Source of the DNA: Anaerolineaceae bacterium
GTDB taxonomy: Bacteria > Chloroflexota > Anaerolineae > Anaerolineales > Anaerolineaceae
DNA: 15,302 bases
Direction: 5' to 3'
NCBI GenBank assembly: GCA_028714615.1
Contig: JAQTMA010000095.1
Coordinates: 1 to 15,302 of the forward strand
The notes beneath the pieces are model-generated. The model did not search any database, was not told where the DNA came from, and was given only the letters and a program-made list of their open reading frames with translations. Positions 6,718 through 13,244 of this stretch are shown here, piece by piece. Numbering within the stretch: the stretch's first letter is position 1; every line of letters starts with the position of its first letter. A program made the position numbers and the translations under genes.

Positions 6718-7610
6718 TTGCCATCTTGTCCTTCATTGTCATCAGTTTCATCTTCCAAGTATCGGAAAATGCTCCGGCCTTGATAGTTCTTCTTGCTAAC
6801 CCGGACGTACACACTCCACCCGTTATCAGCACGGGTCAATCTTGAAATTCCAGGTGTAAATCCTTCAAAAATAATGAGACCCTCGCGATTATCGGTTACG
6901 TTGACCGATGTTCCTTCCATCTCAACACCCACTGGGACCACAAATAAATCGCTGACCTGAATATCGACAGCTCTCGAGGTCCAATAGGAATCTATCATTA
7001 CGAGGTTTTTATCAACTTCATGCCCCAAAACCATCTTCCTTATTTTACGAGGAGTGAATTTTTGAAGATTTTCCAACTGTATTGTGGATATGAGTTTTAA
7101 TCCGAAGTGCATATGCGTAATAAGTGTTGAATATCCTATACCAATCCAGTTCGCAATTCTATAAAACTCTAAGGGGACACATTGATCGATGTGGAAACCT
7201 CGAAGATGGAATGCCTGGATCAATAATGACTTTGGCATTAAGAAGTAGCCACCAAACGTATCAGCCGAGAACTCAATCGGGTCGAATATCCTCTTATCTG
7301 TTCGGTCAGAAATTAACTGGTCGATTTTTCCCCCATGCTTTAAGATGTGATGTCCAAGCTCATGAGCGCAATTGAAGAATTGGCGTCCAGGCGGCCGGAG
7401 AGAAGATAATATAATTATTGGAACCCGATTTTTTATCACATACATAGCTTCCATGCTAGCGATTGGATCAAATCGCACCTCGATCCCTAAATTAGTTGCA
7501 ATTTGGTAAATGTCAAATGTTTCCGTCAGATTAATTCCCAGCGATTGACGGGTCTGTAAAGCAAGGGCAAGGGATTCTTTGGCAAGATTTTGCTTAGTTA
7601 TTAAGCTCAT
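6714..7610 (-). CDS. ImmA/IrrE-family metallopeptidase with C-terminal extension
   Basis: A 298-residue zinc peptidase of the ImmA/IrrE (DUF955) type. Residues 81-88 hold the HExxH motif (CAHELGHH; His83, Glu84, His87), and the third ligand is Glu113 in IEFSADTFGGYFLMP, the usual ExxAxxFAxxLLMP segment. Residues 1-75 form the normal N-terminal part, and RVPIIILSS is the strand before the active site. Beyond about residue 180 lies a beta-rich extension (for example LFVVPVGVEMEGTSVNV) that I cannot assign; it may sense a signal or bind a partner. Family members such as ImmA of ICEBs1 and Deinococcus IrrE cleave or inactivate an XRE repressor. Here the XRE gene is immediately upstream with an ATGA overlap, so cleavage of that repressor is the obvious proposal. 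Confidence 0.9.
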   Translation of the reverse strand: MSLITKQNLAKESLALALQTRQSLGINLTETFDIYQIATNLGIEVRFDPIASMEAMYVIKNRVPIIILSSLRPPGRQFFNCAHELGHHILKHGGKIDQLISDRTDKRIFDPIEFSADTFGGYFLMPKSLLIQAFHLRGFHIDQCVPLEFYRIANWIGIGYSTLITHMHFGLKLISTIQLENLQKFTPRKIRKMVLGHEVDKNLVMIDSYWTSRAVDIQVSDLFVVPVGVEMEGTSVNVTDNREGLIIFEGFTPGISRLTRADNGWSVYVRVSKKNYQGRSIFRYLEDETDDNEGQDGK

Positions 7611-7963
7611 GGGTAGTTATTTTCCCTGGAAGCACGTAGTACTTTCAATATTTCTAACAAACGATCAAGGTCATCAGTGCGAAGTTTACTGAGTTCTCTT
7701 GCAGCTAGTTGAATTTGATCTTGATTCTCATCTACGTTAGTCGGATTGTTCCCAGCCAACCAATCAAATTCGACATTATACAGTTGGCTAAAAGTTTTCA
7801 ATTCTTGAACTGATACATTTCGTCTCCCTGCTTCCAGTTCAGATATCGAAGGCCGGTGGAGACCCATTATTTTGGCGACCTGACCTTGGGATAAGCCAGC
7901 CAGCTCGCGTGCCATTCGTAATCTTTGCGCTACCTGGAGTTTAATCTCCTCGTCGTTACTCAT
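7607..7963 (-). CDS. XRE-family helix-turn-helix repressor
   Basis: A 118-residue protein with a Cro/CI-type helix-turn-helix at residues 11-70: AQRLRMARELAGLSQGQVAK, then IMGLHRPSISELEAGRR, where residues 36-48 form the recognition helix, and LYNVEFDWLAG as the closing helix. The C-terminal 45 residues are an acidic/leucine-rich helix likely used for dimerisation. It overlaps the carrier-like gene by eight bases and the metallopeptidase gene by four. The likely role is operon autorepressor, acting at the palindrome at 8261-8283, with the next gene's peptidase as the switch. That pairing is known for mobile elements and for Deinococcus DdrO/IrrE; its use here is inference. Confidence 0.9.
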   Translation of the reverse strand: MSNDEEIKLQVAQRLRMARELAGLSQGQVAKIMGLHRPSISELEAGRRNVSVQELKTFSQLYNVEFDWLAGNNPTNVDENQDQIQLAARELSKLRTDDLDRLLEILKVLRASRENNYP

Positions 7964-8240
7964 TTTTTTCCTTTTTCTGAACTAAATGGCTCAGTTGATC
8001 AGCAATATTTGAAATACTACTAGGCTGCTGTGATTCTATCCATTTCAATTCACCCGGTTTTATGGATATTCCTAATTGATCTGCTAATAATGCATCTGCC
8101 TCCAAAGAATTGAGACTATCAAACCCTGGCAGGTCGCTTAGTGGGCACATAGCGCTTGTTAGTTCGGGTATGGGAATCCCACCGTATTCCAGAATCTCAG
8201 AGATTACATTCATGACCAGATCGCTGAACCCCTCTTCCAT
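7956..8240 (-). CDS. Acyl/peptidyl carrier protein-like protein, first gene of operon
   Basis: A 94-residue protein with the size and pattern of an acyl carrier protein. Helix I (about 7-19) is followed by a loop, then LSDLPGFDSLNSLEADALLA at 34-53. Ser42 in the D-S-L motif is where phosphopantetheine would attach, at the start of helix II. DQLGISIKPGEL and the terminal helix SSISNIADQLSHLV (74-87) complete the fold. Carrier proteins hold acyl or aminoacyl groups as thioesters. No ligase, ketosynthase or phosphopantetheinyl transferase is in the operon, so it would need host enzymes, or it may have become a non-carrier adaptor. The ATG at 8240 has AGGAGG at 8252-8247, a strong ribosome binding site that defines the operon start. 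The low-complexity tail is KKEKNE. Confidence 0.75.
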   Translation of the reverse strand: MEEGFSDLVMNVISEILEYGGIPIPELTSAMCPLSDLPGFDSLNSLEADALLADQLGISIKPGELKWIESQQPSSISNIADQLSHLVQKKEKNE

Positions 8241-8260
8241 ATCGCGCCTCCTATCTTACG

Positions 8261-8283
8261 CATGGTAATAATATCTTACCATG
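8261..8283. promoter_or_regulatory. Palindromic operator candidate for the XRE repressor
   Basis: Perfect 8-base inverted repeat CATGGTAA / TTACCATG (8261-8268 and 8276-8283) around a 7-base spacer. It lies 21 bases upstream of the first codon of the six-gene operon and overlaps the predicted -10 element, as expected for an autoregulatory operator. Binding by the operon's XRE protein is inferred from position. Confidence 0.6.
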
Positions 8284-8301
8284 TTATTGGTATTAACGCA
8301 A
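8273..8301 (-). promoter_or_regulatory. Predicted promoter of the six-gene operon
   Basis: On the minus strand TTGCGT (8301-8296) is followed 17 bases later by TAAGAT (8278-8273). The -35 is weak (three of six), the -10 fair (four of six), and the spacing is ideal. The -10 falls within the right arm and spacer of the palindrome, so repressor binding would block polymerase. Transcription would begin near 8265, a short leader before the AGGAGG. Confidence 0.45.
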
Positions 8302-8361
8302 GAGATATTAATAATTTCATCAATAATAAAAGGAAATTGACTCAAGGAAAAAGAAATCTAG

Positions 8362-8376
8362 AAGTCATCTCAAAAA
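8362..8376 (+). repeat. IS5-family terminal inverted repeat, left
   Basis: Fifteen bases, AAGTCATCTCAAAAA, perfectly inverted at 9180-9194. The transposase stop codon (8365-8367) lies inside this repeat. Confidence 0.92.
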
Positions 8377-9140
8377 TACCCTCAGCAGGATGAGGATGCA
8401 AGCTAATTGAACCAAGCCAAGGAAGTTTTCAGCTTTTCGCTCATAACGGGTCGCCACCCGCCTGGAATTCTGCAACCAGGCATTCAAGCGTTCAATCTTC
8501 CAGCGGTGCTTGTATCTCCTCAACTTGCGTCCATCCTGTGTTTTAGGTTTGGCACGGTTACTTCGGTGAGGAGCGATCATCTCAATCCCTTCATCCCGAA
8601 GCTTATTATCCAAGGGATCGCTGTCGTAAGCACGATCCCCAATCAATCTCACAGGTTTGGCTGCGACAAATCGAGATGTGAGAGTCGCTTCCACAAGGGT
8701 GACTTCATGCGGCGAAGCACTTTCCAGGTAAACGGCGATAGGAAGACCATGGCGGTCTGCCACTGCCATGATCTTCGTACCTTTGCCCCACTTGGTCTTT
8801 CCAACTGCCCGCCCCCTTTTTTAGCGGCGACAAACATGCCGTCGATAAATCATTCGGACAAGTCGAGTTTCCCGCGGTCTTTCAAGTCGTCAGCCAGCGA
8901 GGTCAACATCTTCTCTAATACGCCCTCGCGTCGCCATTCCTGGAAACGTCGATGGCAAGTGGCCGGAGAGGGATACCGGTCAGGTAAATCTTGCCAAGCT
9001 GCGCCGGTACGCAGCACCCAAAGTATGCCATTCATTACCTCTCGCTTATTAATGCGCGGTCTCCCTTTTCCATCTTCACGGACTGCTTTCACCGGAATAA
9101 GAGGTGAAAGGATTGCCCATTGCTCATCTGTTATGTCCAT
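8365..9140 (-). pseudogene. IS5-family DDE transposase, interrupted by TGA and a -1 frame change
   Basis: The first part (9140-8850) encodes the N-terminal DUF4096-like domain: [16 protein letters not shown], then [20 protein letters not shown] and [10 protein letters not shown]. It ends LDLSE followed by TGA (8852-8850), where relatives carry a sense codon, usually Cys or Trp, before FIDG. Reading on past the stop gives [13 protein letters not shown] with the first catalytic Asp. At the A6G5 run (8822-8812) the protein continues in the -1 frame: [28 protein letters not shown] (second Asp) and [10 protein letters not shown] (catalytic Glu), to the stop at 8365. The -1 shift may be programmed, as in several IS5 groups, but the TGA is extra and should abolish the protein unless read through. 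Confidence 0.88.
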
Positions 9141-9179
9141 AGGTCTCGCTCGTTCTTTGAGTTTGACCTATTTTAACCG

Positions 9180-9194
9180 TTTTTGAGATGACTT
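9180..9194 (-). repeat. IS5-family terminal inverted repeat, right
   Basis: Perfect inverted copy of 8362-8376. With the flanking CTAG palindromes the match extends to 19 bases (9180-9198 against 8358-8376). Confidence 0.92.
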
Positions 9195-9227
9195 CTAGCA
9201 AATCCACACACTGACTAGCATTCGGAA

Positions 9228-10160
9228 TTAAGCCAACACTCCAGGAATCTTGCGAACCTTTTCCACCAAGCGCCGGATGGCATCCACAACCTGAGCGGCA
9301 TATTCTGCCTGGGTGAGGATGGAAAGGTGGGTTGCCCCGGGGACGATGAGCTGCTCGCTTTGCGAGGAAAGCTGGACCAGGTCCCTTTGCAGTCGCTGGT
9401 GCAGCGCGTTCACCTGTTCGCCAGTCATGCTGCCGATTTTCCCTGAACCGCTGACACTGTTGCCGGCGGTGACAACGATTAGAGGCGTATCACCGAGCGT
9501 ACGAGGCACTTCCGATTGCGGCCCCAAATAGAAGCGGTGCTGGGTAACCTCAGCCAGCATGGTTTCATGATGTTTCGGCTGGCTGGCAACGGCTAAGAAG
9601 ACATTGAGATCTTCTTTGGATAACGATTTGGCTGCGCTCCCCAGGCTGATCTTGGTCAACTGTTTGCCCAGGCCCAGCCGTGATACGAATTTTAGCAGGC
9701 GCACCCCCATGGCTGCCCGGCTGACCATTTTGTCAATGTCTGGGTAGGAATCCCACTCGTCCACATGGTTCGCATCCACCAGGACAACCCCGGCGACTTC
9801 TTCAGGATAAAACCCGGCGTAGATGCGGGTCAACAGCCCGCCAAAGGAATGTCCAACCAATACGTATGGGGGTTGAAGGTCGAGGCTGCCCAATAATGCT
9901 TTTAATTCGGCCGCCAGGTTGATCGGCTTGCGCGGGTTCGGGCTGAAATCACTCCATCCCTGACCGGCGCGATCGTAGGCCAATACCCGGGTAAAAGCAG
10001 ACACTGCCGATTGGATGTGAGAATACTGCAGAGCAAACCCGCCCAGGGCTGGCTCGAGAAGGACGACCGGCGCCCCTTGTCCACACACCAGGGCATGCAG
10101 CCGGAAACCGCCGATATCCACCATCTGTCCTGTCGGAATGACTTTAGGGTGAGAAACCAT
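9228..10160 (-). CDS. Alpha/beta hydrolase
   Basis: A 310-residue alpha/beta-hydrolase-fold protein. The nucleophile elbow is GHSFGG with Ser105 (residues 103-108). The catalytic His is probably His278 in VPGATHLS. YDRAGQGWSD at 62-71 is the usual strand-4 region of the family (D-R-x-G-x-G-x-S). The acidic residue is not obvious; Asp129 in LVDANHVD is one candidate. No signal peptide, so it is cytosolic. The substrate cannot be told: esterase, lipase-like and haloalkane/epoxide-type enzymes share this frame. The ATG at 10160 has AGGAGG at 10171-10166. It is GC-richer than both operons around it, so it may be host sequence between two foreign blocks. The IS element lies just after its stop. 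Confidence 0.92.
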   Translation of the reverse strand: MVSHPKVIPTGQMVDIGGFRLHALVCGQGAPVVLLEPALGGFALQYSHIQSAVSAFTRVLAYDRAGQGWSDFSPNPRKPINLAAELKALLGSLDLQPPYVLVGHSFGGLLTRIYAGFYPEEVAGVVLVDANHVDEWDSYPDIDKMVSRAAMGVRLLKFVSRLGLGKQLTKISLGSAAKSLSKEDLNVFLAVASQPKHHETMLAEVTQHRFYLGPQSEVPRTLGDTPLIVVTAGNSVSGSGKIGSMTGEQVNALHQRLQRDLVQLSSQSEQLIVPGATHLSILTQAEYAAQVVDAIRRLVEKVRKIPGVLA

Positions 10161-10529
10161 TTTGGCCTCCTGGATGACTGTGATCCCCTGGATGATTGTA
10201 AGACGATTTCAAGCAGAAGTACAAGAATTAAGATCAGATAGGATTAGCTCAAATGATCGTAGGTTTTTAGTGGGTACGATACCTAAAAAAAGATACTTCC
10301 GATTGTCGATGGCAGGGCTTTCGGAGAAGGATTGACGCCCATACGGACGAGGAAGGAGAAATTAGCAGGGATGGCTCGGTGGATCAAGGTAGAGGGAGGG
10401 GACATTGGGTTTGTCTCTTGCCTAGAAGCTATGGGGGCGATTCAGACCTTAACCCTACGGTCTGACTGACGGGGCAAAAAATCCCTTGCAGAACCTCCTA
10501 GAACGTAGACATTGTTTTCATCATCTTTT
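10161..10529. other. Intergenic stretch without a recognisable gene
   Basis: 369 bases between the hydrolase start and the end of the R-M operon. Near 10168-10200 the phrase CCTGGATGA occurs twice in tandem (starts 17-25 bases apart), a small direct repeat in the hydrolase leader. An AT-rich imperfect hairpin lies near 10262-10287 (TTTTTAG against CTAAAAA). No frame looks coding, and I see no strong terminator for the R-M operon. Confidence 0.4.
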
Positions 10530-11474
10530 CTACTTTACCTCAATCAGGAGAGACATATCCGTTTCAACCTCTCCAAGCCGCCTGTTGTAGACGCTTACTA
10601 TTTCTTGAAGGACTCCGAAAAAGTCCTTCTTTTCTTCTATTGCCAGTTCAATAATATTTAAAGCGACGAAACTTTCGATGGAGATAATGGTCAATTCCTT
10701 CTCTATTCCCTCGTCTTCTGCAAGCGTTTTGGCCTTGTTTTCCTGTTCACCAGGGACTAGCAGAATAGGGAATCTACCGGCCCGAATATTCGCAGCGCAC
10801 TTTTGAATTACACTTCTCCCTGGAGAAGCAGTTACATGATAGATATTTTGGGAAATGGCAAAATCCCCTTCTCGGGCTGTTTGTACATCGGCAGCATGTG
10901 CAGGGTGATTTGGAATAGCAATGTCTTTGAAGCGTCTTTCTAGTTTCGCCCCAATTAGATGTTGTTCGACCACTCCGCCAGAACGAGATTTAGCATTTTC
11001 AACGATCAGATGCACCCATGCTGTTGGGGCTTGCCTTCTGTCAAAGTCAAATTTCAGGTTTTGACGTTTGAGCCAATCAAGCGCTTTATCAGAAAGCGAT
11101 TTCGCAAGTTCAAGAAGCAGGTTATCCCTTTCCTCTTCTGCAAGAGGGCATAGTTTTTCACCCCATTCAAACGCTTCAAAAAGTCGTTGACCATCCTGAT
11201 GGACTTGTCTCGTAGTGGCTTCTTTGAGGTAATTCCGAGGGATTCCGTACCGCTCTAGCACAGCACCCAAACCCGAACGAGCTCCTTTTATTTCACCACC
11301 AGGAGAAATCACATCCGTTTTTAATGCAGGACAACTCCCTCGTAAATGGTCGATTACTACCAATCCAACCCCAATTGTATTACGCGAAAGTTTTCCCCCC
11401 CGAATACATGATGCTAACCAGTTTTCTAGCACGTTACGACATTGTTCTTCTACGGATTCTGAAATTTCGTTCAT
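10530..11474 (-). CDS. DUF4928-like protein, probable type II restriction endonuclease
   Basis: A 314-residue protein with the pattern I recall for DUF4928, found next to C5-cytosine methyltransferases. The N-terminal half has GGKLSRNTIGVGLVVIDHL, then GGEIKGARSGLGAVLERYGI. The C-terminal half has WVHLIVENAKSRSGGVVEQH, LIGAKLERRF, HAADVQTAREGDF, IYHVTASPGRSVIQKCAANI, FPILLVPG, and IISIESFVALNIIEL. The stretch with conserved E, K and D residues (EQHLIGAKLERRF to QTAREGDF) could form a PD-(D/E)xK-like nuclease centre; that is inference. It is the last gene of the operon after methyltransferase and Vsr, where the restriction enzyme normally sits, and its ATG overlaps the Vsr stop as ATGA. The recognition site cannot be read from sequence. 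Confidence 0.75.
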   Translation of the reverse strand: MNEISESVEEQCRNVLENWLASCIRGGKLSRNTIGVGLVVIDHLRGSCPALKTDVISPGGEIKGARSGLGAVLERYGIPRNYLKEATTRQVHQDGQRLFEAFEWGEKLCPLAEEERDNLLLELAKSLSDKALDWLKRQNLKFDFDRRQAPTAWVHLIVENAKSRSGGVVEQHLIGAKLERRFKDIAIPNHPAHAADVQTAREGDFAISQNIYHVTASPGRSVIQKCAANIRAGRFPILLVPGEQENKAKTLAEDEGIEKELTIISIESFVALNIIELAIEEKKDFFGVLQEIVSVYNRRLGEVETDMSLLIEVK

Positions 11475-11902
11475 TGACTTTGCTCCTTGTTCAGCGCCTG
11501 CCTTATGCTTGTGGTTATTGTCCGCCTGACCCCTTCATCGGCGATTTCATGCTCCCATATTCTGATAACCGTCCATCCCTCATCGGCCAGTCTTTTGTTG
11601 TGTATTTTTGTTAGTTCAATATTCCTGTTTATTTTTCGAACCCAGTATTCATGGTTCGTTTCGGGAAGTTTCCTCTTGCACACAGGACAACCATGCCAAA
11701 AACAGCCGTCAATGAACAATGCTAATTTTTCATAAGGGAAAACAACATCCGGCTTCCCTTCAATATCGATTGCGTTTTTTCTCCACCCCTTAACTCTCAT
11801 TCCGGCTAACTTGGCAAACAACCGCCGTTCAAGGCGAGTGCCCTTGCCTTTCACAGCTTGCATGGTCCTTCGCCGGTCTTCTGGCTTTAAGTTATCTACC
11901 AT
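11471..11902 (-). CDS. vsr: Very-short-patch-repair (Vsr) endonuclease
   Basis: A Vsr-type protein of 143 residues (numbered from ATG 11902). It begins with the family N-terminus MVDNLKPEDRRRTMQAVKGK, followed by TRLERRLFAKLAG. GKPDVVFP has Asp52 as the metal-binding catalytic residue, and FIDGCFWHGCPVC carries His70 and the cysteines that bind structural zinc. ETNHEYWVRKINRNI and WTVIRIWEHEI complete the domain. Vsr nicks 5' of the mismatched T in T:G pairs formed when 5-methylcytosine deaminates, so it protects the sites of the neighbouring methyltransferase. A longer reading begins at 11923, but relatives start at the MxDxxxxxxRRxxM segment, which favours 11902; neither start has a clear Shine-Dalgarno. 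It overlaps the methyltransferase by 11 bases and the next gene by 4. Confidence 0.93.
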   Translation of the reverse strand: MVDNLKPEDRRRTMQAVKGKGTRLERRLFAKLAGMRVKGWRKNAIDIEGKPDVVFPYEKLALFIDGCFWHGCPVCKRKLPETNHEYWVRKINRNIELTKIHNKRLADEGWTVIRIWEHEIADEGVRRTITTSIRQALNKEQSQ

Positions 11903-13034
11903 AAATACGGACAACAACTGCATCTTCGGAAAAATGGTTTTCCACCAATCGGTTTAGTACGTTTTTCCCAATCCACGTAATGACCGGTACACAGACAGCA
12001 TCACCGAAGCCTGTCAACGCTTGTACACCGTTCACATTTATCGGATAGCGGTCTGGGACGCCTTGCAACCTCGCGTATTCTCTGGGGGTCATTGTCCGCA
12101 TCTGTACACGACCGAAGCCAGCCTTTATCACAAATTGCTTTCCACTCCCTCCGACTGCCGTTCGAAGGCACCCCGCCAATTCATCATTTCTGACTTCAGC
12201 CCGCTGCATGCCATTTCTTCGTCTTCGATAGAATGTCCTATAAGCGTATTGATCGTTTTGAGCAAGCTGAATAACCCTTTCATAGTGGGACTTATCCATC
12301 ATTGCAAGGTGTTTACTTACCTTTTCATCAGACCACCAACGTTTATCTTTCTCCTCAATATCTTCGATAATCTCGCCAAGGCCGCGCTTTTTCAATGGAG
12401 GTGGTTCTGGTACCTCGTTGTAACACCATTTCAGGTCAATGTTAGACAGGATGCTTTCTCTCAGAATGTCAGGTAAAAGCGCTTTGGACCGAGACAGTAT
12501 TGACATGGGATCGGTCCCAATTTTTGCTTTTGTCCCGACCAGAAAAACTCTAAGTCGACTTTGGGGAGTGAATCTCAGTGCATCCATTGTGAATACATCG
12601 CAGGAATAGCCCAAATCATTCAATGCCTGGACGGTGATTCGGAAGTCGGCTCCATTATTGGAATGTAGCCAACCAGGTACATTCTCCACCATGACGATTG
12701 GCGATGCTAATTCCCCTTGTGCTTTTAGAACGTTAATGAATCCCCAAAAAGCGCTTGAATGCTTCCCATTAACGATTCCGTTCATATTACCGGCAAGGGA
12801 CAGGTCAATACATGGGAATGAACAAGTTGCCAAGGTAGTGTATGGAATCGATGAGGTATCTATCTTGAAAACATCCTCAACAATATAATGTTGATCATCT
12901 GGGAAGAATGCCTTATACATCTCATGTTTTTTTTCAGCAAAGTCATTGGCATATGCGACTTTCCAGCCGCAAGCCTCAAGCCCCATTCTAACCAATCCTA
13001 TTCCAGCAAAATACTCGGCAACAATTAATTTCAC
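11892..13034 (-). CDS. DNA (cytosine-5-)-methyltransferase of an R-M system
   Basis: A 380-residue C5-cytosine methyltransferase with the motifs in order: motif I EYFAGIGLVRMGLEACG (7-23), motif IV CSFPCIDLSLAG with catalytic Cys75, motif VI VENVPGW (116-122), motif VIII FTPQSRLRVFLVG (155-167), a variable target-recognition region (about 170-310), and motifs IX-X TMTPREYARLQG and ALTGFGDAVCVPVITW. It transfers a methyl group from S-adenosylmethionine to C5 of cytosine in a short site. The start is GTG at 13034, with GGAG at 13046-13043 and an eight-base gap. It is the first gene of a three-gene operon with vsr and the DUF4928-like gene; making methylase first protects DNA before nuclease appears. 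No controller (C) protein is present. Confidence 0.96.
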   Translation of the reverse strand: MKLIVAEYFAGIGLVRMGLEACGWKVAYANDFAEKKHEMYKAFFPDDQHYIVEDVFKIDTSSIPYTTLATCSFPCIDLSLAGNMNGIVNGKHSSAFWGFINVLKAQGELASPIVMVENVPGWLHSNNGADFRITVQALNDLGYSCDVFTMDALRFTPQSRLRVFLVGTKAKIGTDPMSILSRSKALLPDILRESILSNIDLKWCYNEVPEPPPLKKRGLGEIIEDIEEKDKRWWSDEKVSKHLAMMDKSHYERVIQLAQNDQYAYRTFYRRRRNGMQRAEVRNDELAGCLRTAVGGSGKQFVIKAGFGRVQMRTMTPREYARLQGVPDRYPINVNGVQALTGFGDAVCVPVITWIGKNVLNRLVENHFSEDAVVVRIYGR

Positions 13035-13244
13035 AAAAAAATCTCCAGAGGCAGCAGTGTAGAATTAAATTGAATTATACGACATGCCAGCCTGGGCTAT
13101 GTGGAACGGCTCGCTCATATTTGGGGTTAGCCAGCGAGCGAACCTCTATCTGAATACAATGATTGAAGATGGTCCTTTCATCTGGGGCTTTAGGTGCGAA
13201 AAAAACGATTTGGTAAAATGTGCGGAGTAAGTAATTGAGTCTCA
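13035..13244. promoter_or_regulatory. Divergent intergenic region between the R-M operon and the DUF2785 gene
   Basis: 210 bases that must hold promoters for both directions. An inverted repeat GCTCGCT / AGCGAGC lies at 13109-13115 and 13133-13139 with a 17-base loop. Near 13206-13220 there is an AT-rich TTTGGTAAAATG that could be a -10 region for the rightward gene. No element is strong enough to call precisely. Confidence 0.3.

Larger units (their letters stand above)
8362..9194 (-). mobile_element. IS5-family insertion sequence, about 833 bp, complete ends
   Basis: The element is bounded by perfect 15-base inverted repeats, 8362-8376 (AAGTCATCTCAAAAA) and 9180-9194. CTAG stands on both outer sides (8358-8361 and 9195-9198), consistent with a 4-base target duplication of the YTAR type. 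Because CTAG is itself palindromic, a 2-base TA duplication with slightly longer ends (8361-9195) is equally possible. The length, the DDE transposase in two frames and the target preference fit the IS5 family, IS427-like group. The insertion lies about 120 bases upstream of the first gene of the six-gene operon and 30 bases past the hydrolase stop. Confidence 0.9.

Noticed and set aside
8407..9186. 259-codon plus-strand frame across the IS element
   Set aside because: It lies entirely antisense to the transposase, whose motifs are clear on the minus strand. The plus-strand protein has no recognisable pattern.
10262..10287. AT-rich hairpin as a terminator
   Set aside because: The stem is made of T-A pairs with almost no GC core, so it would be unstable and is not a convincing terminator.
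12021..12476. 151-codon plus-strand frame
   Set aside because: It is antisense to the methyltransferase, whose motifs IX-X and target-recognition region are on the minus strand.
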